Source: an uncultured Candidatus Entotheonella sp. (GTDB lineage Bacteria > Tectomicrobia > Entotheonellia > Entotheonellales > Entotheonellaceae). From it: 64,000 nucleotides of DNA. The stretch is taken from assembly GCA_958295825.1 (NCBI GenBank), contig OY282375.1, forward strand, positions 791,489 to 855,488, written 5' to 3'. The notes beneath the pieces were generated by a model. It saw only the letters and a list, made by a program, of their open reading frames with translations, was not told where the DNA came from and did no database searches. Shown piece after piece: positions 56,742-64,000 of the stretch; the stretch's first letter is position 1; each line of letters begins with the position of its first letter. Position numbers and translations under genes: made by a program.

Positions 56742-57647
56742 TCATGGAAGAAGGAGCTTCCATTTCGCCAAGTCGCTTGTTCGACGTTGTATTACCGCCA
56801 CAGTATTGTCTGGTGAAGTGCACAGCCGGTAATGTGGGGAGGATAACCGACCAGGACACGCTTCGCGCAAAATATCAGGCAGAACTGCGCCGCGTTGCTT
56901 TTGCAAGTCGCCGTATTGTTGCGCGGAAAGAGACAGAGAAGGGAGGAACGCCACCGCCTGAGCGGTTGGAATTAGAAACGAGTTCAGAACCTGCTCCCGT
57001 ATACGCCGCCTTGTGCCAGTGAGCGGGTAGGCATTCCGCAAAGCATAAGCGCCGACGCGGCAACGCTGCAAGTGAGTCACATGCGCACCATAACCCAATG
57101 CCAAGCCGATATCTTCGCCCAATGTACGGACATAGGTTCCTTTGGAACACGTAACGGCCAGCGTTACTTTCGTCCTCCGCACCTCCAGAAGTTGCAGCCG
57201 TCGCACAAAAATGTCTCGCGCTGGCCTGTCAACGGTATACCCCTGTCGGGCCAGACGATAGAGACGCTGTCCACCCTGTTTGAGGGCAGAGTACATGGGT
57301 GGCGTTTGCTTGAGGCAACCCGTGAACTGCGGCAGTACCGATTCAACATCTCTCCGCGAAAGCAACGCTGGTACGGTTCGGATGCGGACAACCTTGCCTG
57401 CGGCGTCCTGCGTGTCTGTGCAAGCACCCAATTGCAAGACCACCCAATACGTTTTTTCCAAAACTTCAAAGATATTAGCGAACTTCGTCGCCCGGCCAAG
57501 GCACAAGAGGAGTACGCCGTTGGCCTCTGGATCCAGTGTTCCCGTATGTCCCACGGCGCGGATACCCGACGTCCGCCGCACAATCTCCACGGCGTCATGG
57601 GATGTCATACCTCGGGGCTTATCCACGCTGAGAATGCCGTCAAGCAT
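56742..57647 (-). CDS. truB: tRNA pseudouridine-55 synthase
   Basis: This 301-residue enzyme makes the T-loop pseudouridine. The catalytic Asp is Asp39 in GHTGTLDPEANGVL. TPPMYSALKQGGQRLYRLAR and CSKGTYVRTLGEDIGLALGY are conserved. I use the ATG at 57647 (MLDGILSVDKPRGMTSHDAV), which overlaps the rbfA stop by 8 bases; the longer frame from 57671 adds an unlikely basic tail. Confidence 0.95.
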   Translation of the reverse strand: MLDGILSVDKPRGMTSHDAVEIVRRTSGIRAVGHTGTLDPEANGVLLLCLGRATKFANIFEVLEKTYWVVLQLGACTDTQDAAGKVVRIRTVPALLSRRDVESVLPQFTGCLKQTPPMYSALKQGGQRLYRLARQGYTVDRPARDIFVRRLQLLEVRRTKVTLAVTCSKGTYVRTLGEDIGLALGYGAHVTHLQRCRVGAYALRNAYPLTGTRRRIREQVLNSFLIPTAQAVAFLPSLSLSAQQYGDLQKQRGAVLPDILREACPGRLSSPHYRLCTSPDNTVAVIQRRTSDLAKWKLLLP

Positions 57648-58023
57648 GCGGCGGACCGCTTTCCTCGACATCGGTGACTGAATCAGAGGTCAAGTCGTAC
57701 AAAAGCCGCGATATCCTGACGCCATCGGCGATCGCCGTATCTAATATGAAGGTCAGATTGGGCGTATAGCGCAACTTTACGCGTTTGCCCAATTGCCCCC
57801 GAATGAAACCCATAGCGCGCGCGAATCCTTCCATGGTTTTTTTCTGCTCGTTTTCGTCGCCTACTCTGCTGACGTACACGCGAGCCTCACGCAAATCCCG
57901 CGATACATCCACACGCGAAATCGTCGCCATACTCAGACGCGGGTCCTTGAGCTGACGCAGCAGGAGGTCAGCAATTTCTGACTGCAATAGTTCCGCCACG
58001 CGCGTTGGACGATAATTTTGCAT
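57640..58023 (-). CDS. rbfA: Ribosome-binding factor A
   Basis: This 127-residue KH-like protein matures the 30S subunit. The start RVAELLQSEIADLLLRQLKD, the middle ISRVDVSRDLREARVYVSRV and the LRYTPNLTFILDTAIADGVR segment match RbfA. It overlaps truB and lies 8 bases after the DUF503 gene. Confidence 0.95.
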   Translation of the reverse strand: MQNYRPTRVAELLQSEIADLLLRQLKDPRLSMATISRVDVSRDLREARVYVSRVGDENEQKKTMEGFARAMGFIRGQLGKRVKLRYTPNLTFILDTAIADGVRISRLLYDLTSDSVTDVEESGPPHA

Positions 58024-58031
58024 AGGGAGAG

Positions 58032-58313
58032 TTACCAGAACTCGATATGATAATCTAGCATTTCAGCCAAATACATCGACTCGACGAAATTGACGACTTT
58101 GCTCAAAATGCCGTTTGCGTGGTCGTGCGCTGTACTCACCACGGCAACACCCAATAAGGCGCGCTGCCATTTGTCCTGATAATCAACCTCGGCAATCGCC
58201 ACATTGAAATTGTTTTTGACGCGGGTCGTAATGCTTTTCAGTATCTGTCTCTTACCCTTGAGGGATCGTGTCTCCCGCAAGCGTAATTCAATCGTACACA
58301 CACCTACAATCAT
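58032..58313 (-). CDS. ylxP: YlxP/DUF503 family protein
   Basis: This 93-residue protein contains TIELRLRETRSLKGKRQILK and VKNNFNVAIAEVDYQDKWQR, typical of DUF503, which commonly lies between infB and rbfA. A role in ribosome biogenesis is inferred from that location; its biochemistry is not settled. Confidence 0.92.
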   Translation of the reverse strand: MIVGVCTIELRLRETRSLKGKRQILKSITTRVKNNFNVAIAEVDYQDKWQRALLGVAVVSTAHDHANGILSKVVNFVESMYLAEMLDYHIEFW

Positions 58314-58343
58314 GATAGTAAATGCCTCGGAGGCTGCCGGCGT

Positions 58344-60362
58344 TTAGAGGTGTGGCGCCATCTCCTCGAACATAAAGGACTCAATCGTGTCACCCTCCTT
58401 AATGTCCTGATAACGCCCCAAACCGACACCGCATTCGAAACCCACCGAGACCTCATCGATATCGTCCTTGACGCGGCGAAGCGAAGCGATCCGTCCCTCA
58501 TGGATCACCACACTATCCCGGATAACACGCGCCATCGCGTTGCGCCGCATGACGCCTTCCTGCACGTAGCATCCTGCCACCGCCCCTACACGCGTGATGC
58601 GAAAGATCGCTCGGACCTCCGCGCGTCCGAGCGATCTTTCGTTGTACGTGGGAGCCAACAATCCGAGCATCGCCTTCTCGACATCGGAAATCGCCTCATA
58701 GATAACCGTATAGAGACGAACATCGACTTGCTCGTGTTCAGCTAGTTCCGCAGCCTTTGGTATCGGACGAACGTTGAAGCCGATTACGATGGCATTCGAG
58801 GCTGACGCGAGCATAACATCCGACTCCGTAATGCCGCCTGTCGAACCGTGGATCAAACGCAACCGGACCTTTTCGCTCTCCAGCTTGGCGAGCGAATCCC
58901 ACAGAGCCTGTATGGAGCCATGAACATCGCCCTTGATCACCAAATTCAGATCTTTGACTTCACCGGCCGAGATACGGCGATACAGATCGTCCAGCGTCAC
59001 CCTACCGCTTTGGGAAAGCTGTTTTGTGCGTTGCTTCTCCTGTCTCACACTACTTATCTGACGTGCCCGCCGTTCATCTTCAACGACCGTGAAAGCATCG
59101 CCGGCGGACGGTACGGCGGCAAAACCCAGTACTTCCACGGGCGTTGAAGGACCCGCCTTCTTAATCTTCCGCCCCAGATCATCTTTCATCGCCCGAACAC
59201 GGCCGTAGTGATTACCAGCAACATAAGCTTCGCTGACCCCTAGCGTGCCCTTTTGAATCAGCACGGTCGCAACAGGCCCCTGCGTCTTGTCAAGCCTAGC
59301 CTCAATGATCGTACCCTTTGCCATCTGATGGGGGTCGGCACCCAATTCCAGTATCTCGGCTTGGAGCAAAATCATTTCCTGCAGGTCATCCAATCCATAT
59401 TTCTGCTTGGCGGAAACTTCTACAAAAATCGTGTGACCGCCCCACTCTTCGGGAACCAAATCCAATTCGGTGAGTTGTTGCTTGATACGATCAGGATTTG
59501 CGTCCTCCAGATCAATTTTGTTAATCGCAACAACAATAGGTACGTTCGCCGCCTGGGCATGTGCAACGGCCTCCCGTGTTTGTGGCATCACGCCATCATT
59601 CGCCGCCACCACCAGCACAACAATGTCAGTAATTTGAGCGCCGCGCGCGCGCATGGCCGTGAAGGCTTCATGGCCTGGGGTGTCCAGGAAGATAATCTTG
59701 CCTTTGTCCGTCTCAACCTCGTAGGCGCCAATGTGCTGTGTGATACCGCCAGCCTCGGTGGCCTGGATATTTGCTGCCCGAATGGCGTCGAGTAGTGAGG
59801 TCTTGCCGTGGTCAACGTGTCCCATAATCGTTACGACAGGCGCACGCGGATCCAGGGCTTCCGACGCAGAAGGGTTGCCCACGGATTCAACCGCCTCCTC
59901 CTGCTCCGAAACAAGCGTGATATTTTTACCCATATTCTGTAAGACGTTGTTGGCAATATCGAGGTCGATAACTGTGTTGATGGAAGGAAGCGTTCCGAAG
60001 CTCATTAGCTGCATGAATACGTCTTTCGCCTTGACTTGGGCAGTATCGACCAAATCCTTCACGGTCAAGGCTTCGGGCACCCTTACGACAGTTGTTCCGT
60101 CCGGCTCCGCCGGCTTGGGCGTTGCGGGAAGCGATGACGGGGCCTCAATCTCCGCGGTCAAGTCATCACTAGCAGGAGAAACGTCTGACTCGTCAGACGT
60201 TTCTCGTTCACGGTACAACTCAGAGACAAGGCCGGCTGTCTCCTCGTCGAGACCGCTCATATGGCTTTTGACTTCAATACCCTGTGAGCGCAGTTCTTCA
60301 ACAAAATCCTTACTTGGAATGCCCAAATTCCGTGCTAATTCGTAGACCCTTACGCTCGGCAT
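58344..60362 (-). CDS. infB: Translation initiation factor IF-2
   Basis: This 672-residue protein, about 200 residues shorter than many IF-2 proteins, starts at ATG 60362 ([20 protein letters not shown]) after a GGGGGG-rich site. An IF2_N module is followed by only a short acidic linker, and then the GTPase domain with [28 protein letters not shown] and NKID. The tail includes [19 protein letters not shown]. It brings fMet-tRNA to the 30S subunit. It is between the ylxR/ylxQ fusion and DUF503 genes. Confidence 0.97.
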   Translation of the reverse strand: MPSVRVYELARNLGIPSKDFVEELRSQGIEVKSHMSGLDEETAGLVSELYRERETSDESDVSPASDDLTAEIEAPSSLPATPKPAEPDGTTVVRVPEALTVKDLVDTAQVKAKDVFMQLMSFGTLPSINTVIDLDIANNVLQNMGKNITLVSEQEEAVESVGNPSASEALDPRAPVVTIMGHVDHGKTSLLDAIRAANIQATEAGGITQHIGAYEVETDKGKIIFLDTPGHEAFTAMRARGAQITDIVVLVVAANDGVMPQTREAVAHAQAANVPIVVAINKIDLEDANPDRIKQQLTELDLVPEEWGGHTIFVEVSAKQKYGLDDLQEMILLQAEILELGADPHQMAKGTIIEARLDKTQGPVATVLIQKGTLGVSEAYVAGNHYGRVRAMKDDLGRKIKKAGPSTPVEVLGFAAVPSAGDAFTVVEDERRARQISSVRQEKQRTKQLSQSGRVTLDDLYRRISAGEVKDLNLVIKGDVHGSIQALWDSLAKLESEKVRLRLIHGSTGGITESDVMLASASNAIVIGFNVRPIPKAAELAEHEQVDVRLYTVIYEAISDVEKAMLGLLAPTYNERSLGRAEVRAIFRITRVGAVAGCYVQEGVMRRNAMARVIRDSVVIHEGRIASLRRVKDDIDEVSVGFECGVGLGRYQDIKEGDTIESFMFEEMAPHL

Positions 60363-60411
60363 GCATTTCCCCCCCCACAATAGAAAATCTTTTGTTCTTA
60401 AGCTGCCTGTT

Positions 60412-61026
60412 TCAATTGTGGCCAACGTCACCCTTAACTTCAAGAAAATCCAGTGACGCCTCAAATGTCTGCAATAAGGTCAGCGTCGCGCAAAAAGGAA
60501 TGCGGAAATGTGCATTCAACAAACCGACCGCACTTCGGCTCGTCTTACCGATGCGCCGCCCCAATTCCTCTTTCGTAAACAGTGTAATGTAGGGAATTTC
60601 CTGCTCCGCACACCACACACGATATTCCTCAGCACGCTGAGCAGCGGCATTTTCCGCCATTACCAGGTACACGACCCGACTCCGGCTGCACGCCTGACGC
60701 AACGACATGTAGCCAGAAACCAACCCCCCGGCTCTTTGCGCAATACTGAGGCACGTACCGAGACGGTCATAGAGAGATGACAGGATTGTTCCACATGCAG
60801 CGTCAAGCGTCGGCACGACAACAGCCCGCTGGAACACGGAAGCCAGCCGTGAGGACTTGAGGATCTTGCGAAAGCACCGCGCATCACAGCAGACGTAAGC
60901 CCCTCTCCCCGGAGCACGTCCCGTATGGTCAAACACCACTTCGCCGCCAGCAGCACATACAAAGCGAAGCAATTCGATTTGGCCGCGCTTGGCTTTGCAT
61001 CCGATACAGGTGCGTTCTGGGGGCAT
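60412..61026 (-). CDS. Fusion of YlxR (RnpM, DUF448) and L7Ae/YlxQ-like RNA-binding domains
   Basis: This 204-residue protein starts MPPERTCIGCKAKRGQIEL, with the CxxC-like YlxR opening and GRAPGRGAYVCCDARCFRKI. From about residue 90 a second domain resembles YlxQ/L7Ae (GTCLSIAQRAGGLVSGYMSL; RVVYLVMAENAAAQRAEEYR; ELGRRIGKTSRSAVGLL). In Bacillus these are two separate genes between nusA and infB; here they are one chain. Both domains are RNA-binding, YlxR being reported to affect RNase P. Confidence 0.9.
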   Translation of the reverse strand: MPPERTCIGCKAKRGQIELLRFVCAAGGEVVFDHTGRAPGRGAYVCCDARCFRKILKSSRLASVFQRAVVVPTLDAACGTILSSLYDRLGTCLSIAQRAGGLVSGYMSLRQACSRSRVVYLVMAENAAAQRAEEYRVWCAEQEIPYITLFTKEELGRRIGKTSRSAVGLLNAHFRIPFCATLTLLQTFEASLDFLEVKGDVGHN

Positions 61027-61122
61027 ACGTCCTCAGCCATGATCAGAAACCGTCTGACCGATCTCATCTTGCATGCGCGATACGCCGTGCCTCTATTCAT
61101 CTACGGCTTTGAGTGTTCTTCC

Positions 61123-62304
61123 TCAGCACTCAGAAGACAACGTGTCTGCGGGTGCGGCTTTTCCCCGTTCCTCTACCGCCAAAGCATCTTCTTTGTCCAT
61201 AGCCTTGGCAGGCTGAAAGACGCTTTCCGCAAGGCGTAAAGCTTCCTGGCGCTCGCTGTCCGCTTCAGCCTCCTGAGCATTCCTGATGTCAATTTTCCAT
61301 TGTGTGAGTTTTGCTGCCAAACGAACGTTTTGGCCGCGCTTGCCGATGGCCAGAGATAATTGATCTTCTGCAACGAGGACCTGCATTGTTTTCTCAGCTT
61401 CGTTCGCCTCTATCCGCACCGCCTTGGCGGGGCTGAGAGCATTGTGCACGAATTGCACGGCGTCTTCTGTCCATTGTACGATATCGATTTTTTCCCCCCG
61501 CAGTTCTTGCACGACAGACTGTACCCGCATGCCCCGCATACCTACGCAGGCGCCGATGGGGTCAATGTCCTTATCGTGAGACACGACGGCGATCTTTGCT
61601 CGGCCGCTGGCATCCCTCGCGGCAGCCTTGATTTCAATAATTCCTTCGTAAATTTCCGGCACTTCCATCTCAAACAGGCGCATCAGGAAAACAGGATGCG
61701 TACGGGAAAGGATGACCTGAGGCCCGCTTGAAGAGCGTTTGACCTCAATGATATGCGCCCGGATTCGATCACCTCGTTTGAATACTTCACGAAAAGATTG
61801 TTCCCGGCGCGGCAAAAGAGCCTCCGTCTTGCCGAGGTCAACCATCAAGTTACCCTCTCGCTCTACCCGCGTGACAATCCCATTCACGAGGTCGCCCTGA
61901 CGATGCTTGAACTCGCGATAGACCATGTCCCGTTCAGCTTCACGGACTTTCTGAATAATCACCTGTTTTGCTGTCTGTGCTGCGATGCGGCCAAAATCTT
62001 CAAGTTCGTGCGGGACTTCAACAGTTTCATCCAAGTTCGCGTCCGGATATATCTCTCTGGCGTCTTCAAAGCTGATCTCAAGCGTGTCATCAGAAACATC
62101 CGACGCTGGAACGACTTTCCTCTCAAAGTACAGGGTAATGGCGCCCGTTTCCTCATCCAGGCGCACGCCCATGTTGTCAGCCGTGCCGAAGCGTTTACGA
62201 CCGGCTGACAGGACGGCAGAGACGATCGCCTCAGTCAAGCTCTCTTTCTCTATTCCCTTTTCGCGGCTGATCTGCTCAATGAGATGTAACAGTTCTGCAT
62301 TCAC
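61123..62304 (-). CDS. nusA: Transcription termination/antitermination factor NusA
   Basis: This 393-residue protein has the N-terminal RNAP-binding domain (IEQISREKGIEKESLTEAIV), S1 domain (GDLVNGIVTRVEREGNLMVD), and two KH domains (DPIGACVGMRGMRVQSVVQE; LSLAIGKRGQNVRLAAKLTQ). It ends soon after KH2 with a short acidic/charged tail and lacks the acidic repeats of E. coli NusA. It follows rimP in the usual order. Confidence 0.96.
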   Translation of the reverse strand: MNAELLHLIEQISREKGIEKESLTEAIVSAVLSAGRKRFGTADNMGVRLDEETGAITLYFERKVVPASDVSDDTLEISFEDAREIYPDANLDETVEVPHELEDFGRIAAQTAKQVIIQKVREAERDMVYREFKHRQGDLVNGIVTRVEREGNLMVDLGKTEALLPRREQSFREVFKRGDRIRAHIIEVKRSSSGPQVILSRTHPVFLMRLFEMEVPEIYEGIIEIKAAARDASGRAKIAVVSHDKDIDPIGACVGMRGMRVQSVVQELRGEKIDIVQWTEDAVQFVHNALSPAKAVRIEANEAEKTMQVLVAEDQLSLAIGKRGQNVRLAAKLTQWKIDIRNAQEAEADSERQEALRLAESVFQPAKAMDKEDALAVEERGKAAPADTLSSEC

Positions 62305-62370
62305 AAGTTATGCATTCCTCCTAGGCATCAGGCTGCATTCCGCATGAGACCCATTCAGAGCCGGACACAC

Positions 62371-62847
62371 TCATTTGAATTCCAATTCGACGACCCCATG
62401 GTCGATAGATTGAAATGGAATCGTGATCGGTGTTTCGGTGTCGCTGTGCAATAAGAGATGCGATTCCGTTACTGCGGCCACCCGGCCAGTGTACTGAGCC
62501 TTATCCAGATAGGGAGACTGTAAGAATACCGTCACCATACGCTGGCATTGACGCTGGAAATCCCGCAGGTTTTTCAAGGGCCTGTCTAAACCGGGTGAAG
62601 ATACTTCGAGAACATATGATGCCGGGACCAGGTTCTCTGCATCCAACAACTGACCGATCTCAAAGCTTAGATTGCGGCAGTCTTCCAATGATATGCCACC
62701 CTTATTATCCACGAAGACTCGTACCAGCCATCGGCCCTTATGTTGTTGAAGTTGCAATTCAACAAACTCGACACCTTGGGCATCGAGGAAAGATTTTATA
62801 GCTTCACTAACGTGTTGAGACAGTGTTTCGCGTTGCATGGGGCTCAT
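62371..62847 (-). CDS. rimP: Ribosome maturation factor RimP
   Basis: This 158-residue protein is required for 30S assembly. VEFVELQLQQHKGRWLVRVF, GGISLEDCRNLSFEIGQLLD and YVLEVSSPGLDRPLKNLRDF are diagnostic. I use the ATG at 62847 (MSPMQRETLSQHVSEAI); the longer frame from 62961 carries an N-terminus unlike the family. It heads the nusA-infB part of the cluster. Confidence 0.94.
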   Translation of the reverse strand: MSPMQRETLSQHVSEAIKSFLDAQGVEFVELQLQQHKGRWLVRVFVDNKGGISLEDCRNLSFEIGQLLDAENLVPASYVLEVSSPGLDRPLKNLRDFQRQCQRMVTVFLQSPYLDKAQYTGRVAAVTESHLLLHSDTETPITIPFQSIDHGVVELEFK

Positions 62848-63110
62848 TAAGGTGATGCTGCGGGTGGATATGCTGTCTAAGAGTCTGTTCCTAAAGTCGG
62901 TGACATCCCCAAAGCAGGCAGGATGTTCACTGATTGCAGGGTGTTTGACGCCAAGGAACAACTTGGCAATGGCGGGTGTTTACCCGATGCCGGCAAAATA
63001 ATAGAGATAGTCGGACTTACTTGGAACAGACTCTAAGGTATGGAAAAAGTGGTTGGTAAGTATGGCAAATGCCTTATTCTACTGCAAGAGAAAAGTACGC
63101 TCCGTCGAAA

Positions 63111-63134
63111 GATGCATGCGAATTCGCATGCATC
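63111..63134. repeat. Perfect 24-base palindrome between rimP and rseP
   Basis: The half-site gatgcatgcgaa at 63111-63122 is followed directly by its exact reverse complement, with no loop. It starts 15 bases beyond the minus-strand rseP stop. As RNA it would fold as a tight hairpin followed, on the minus strand, by only TTTCGACGG, so it is at best a weak terminator. A protein-binding site or transposon scar are alternatives. Confidence 0.6.
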
Positions 63135-63148
63135 CGACAACGACATCA

Positions 63149-64000
63149 TCAGAAGAACAAACGCATGAGGTCGTTGTAAAAAGCAAAGAGCATCAGGCAC
63201 ACTAATATCACCAGCCCCACTTGGTGAGCAATCTCCCGTTTGCGCATGCTGAGAGGCCCGCCTTGCACGATCTCGATCACGAAAAAGAGCAAGTGGCCAC
63301 CATCGAGGACAGGAATAGGAAGAAGATTCAAAATAGCCAAACTTACACTGATGGCAGCGGTCAGAAAGACGACATTACGCCAACCATTGTCAGCTTGTCG
63401 GTTAATTTCCTGCGCAATACCGAGCGGGCCTGCGAGGCTTTCCGAAACTGGGATGGCACCGGAGATGATCTGTCCGAAGCCTGTGAACGTCAGTTGCGTT
63501 ATTCGCCAAGTCCAAACGCAGCCACGAACGAGCGCCGAAAACGGATCGGTACGCTGCAAGACGAAATCACCGGGACGCAGTTCCACACCAATACGCCATT
63601 CGTCAGTATTCTGAACCTTGCGCGGGGTTATGAGAAGACTTTGTTCCTGCCCATCTCGGGTAATTTGCATGGCAAGCGTGCTACCCCTGCTTGCCACGAT
63701 TTGTTGCTTGATCTCTTCAATTCGCTTGATGGCTTGGCCATTCAGGCTGATCACCTCGTCGTCCGCTTGCAATCCAGCCTGAGCCGCCGCCGAACCCTCG
63801 AGAATGCGACCGATATATACCGACTGCTCCACCGGATAGCCAACCACTTGGACGAAGGCGATGAGAGCAATCGCAAAGAAAATGTTGAATGCCGGACCTG
63901 CCGCTACAATCGGAATCCGTTTCCACACCGATTGATGTTGAAACGACCCCTCGCGTTCGCTCTCCTTGATTTCGGCATCCAAGTCCTCTCCGTACATTTT
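63149..64000 (-). CDS. rseP: Site-2 protease RseP/RasP-type membrane metalloprotease, N-terminus cut by window edge
   Basis: The visible 283 residues are the C-terminal part; the zinc-binding HExxH lies beyond 64000. Seen here are the membrane segment IPIVAAGPAFNIFFAIALIA, a PDZ domain (ILEGSAAAQAGLQADDEVIS; GQAIKRIEEIKQQIVASRGS), and the second metal-ligand region LAILNLLPIPVLDGGHLLFF with NLLPIPxLDGG. The last membrane helix is AHQVGLVILVCLMLFAFYND. The enzyme releases anti-sigma factors by cutting inside the membrane. Confidence 0.93.
   Translation of the reverse strand, partial: KMYGEDLDAEIKESEREGSFQHQSVWKRIPIVAAGPAFNIFFAIALIAFVQVVGYPVEQSVYIGRILEGSAAAQAGLQADDEVISLNGQAIKRIEEIKQQIVASRGSTLAMQITRDGQEQSLLITPRKVQNTDEWRIGVELRPGDFVLQRTDPFSALVRGCVWTWRITQLTFTGFGQIISGAIPVSESLAGPLGIAQEINRQADNGWRNVVFLTAAISVSLAILNLLPIPVLDGGHLLFFVIEIVQGGPLSMRKREIAHQVGLVILVCLMLFAFYNDLMRLFF

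Overview
The window is bacterial chromosomal DNA, GC-rich overall, with several AT-richer patches. The organism is Gram-negative: it has LPS-transport genes (lptC, lptA, lptB), rpoN, a system I cytochrome c maturation cluster, rseP and ftsH. The CcmE has a CxxxY haem-binding motif, a variant known from some delta-type proteobacteria and archaea. Other clues are LysW-dependent amino acid biosynthesis, CaiB/BaiF CoA transferases, a luciferase-like (F420-type) oxidoreductase and a methylmalonyl-CoA mutase large subunit. Together they suggest a delta-type or Tectomicrobia-like lineage rather than a gamma- or betaproteobacterium. This placement is an inference and is weak.

Layout. 1-6.6 kb is accessory: a truncated class III CoA transferase, a Panacea-domain antitoxin with its putative toxin, an internally deleted IS5-family element, a CoA transferase with two tandem domains, a Fic protein, a MITE-like element and dispersed hairpin repeats. 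6.6-10.3 kb holds an LLM oxidoreductase and clpS-clpA. 10.3-17.3 kb carries a lysW-lysX-lysY ... lysZ-lysJ-asnS cluster on the minus strand, split by about 1.5 kb that contains a live-looking ParE-type toxin-antitoxin pair and decayed gene debris, including a frameshifted HicB. 17.4-24.2 kb has an FAD/Fe-S dehydrogenase fusion, a YbjN-like protein with PspA, a peptidoglycan-binding-domain protein and thrS.

24.2-28.2 kb is a small genomic island between thrS and atpB. It holds a lipoprotein, a tiny membrane protein, a decayed second copy of the thrS 3' end, and a translationally coupled ParA-type ATPase plus an unrecognised 189-residue protein. 28.2-29.5 kb is atpB and atpI. 29.7-38.2 kb reads chorismate mutase, ccmE, ccmF, a CcmI-like zinc-ribbon protein, an unrecognised exported protein, ccmA, ccmB, ccmC, a ccmD-like gene and a mutase large subunit. 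38.4-49.4 kb is housekeeping: tRNA-Met, tilS, ftsH, glmM, tsaE, lptCAB, rpoN, der, a MerR regulator and two tRNA-Pro genes. 49.5-54.2 kb holds apt, a squalene/phytoene synthase family gene, tRNA-Arg, an EF-G-like factor and a TPR protein. 54.2-64 kb is the minus-strand transcription/translation cluster rseP-rimP-nusA-ylxR/ylxQ-infB-ylxP-rbfA-truB-rpsO-pnp.

How the genes work together: LysW is an acidic carrier protein that LysX loads with an amino acid. LysZ (kinase), LysY (reductase) and LysJ (aminotransferase) then process the carrier-bound substrate toward lysine or ornithine. The Ccm genes export and attach haem to apocytochromes. The Lpt genes build the LPS bridge. The most unusual material is the thrS-atpB island, the split lys cluster, the Panacea pair, the Fic protein with a changed inhibitory motif, and the CoA transferase fusion in which one half lacks the catalytic Asp. 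No CRISPR array, complete prophage or rRNA was seen.
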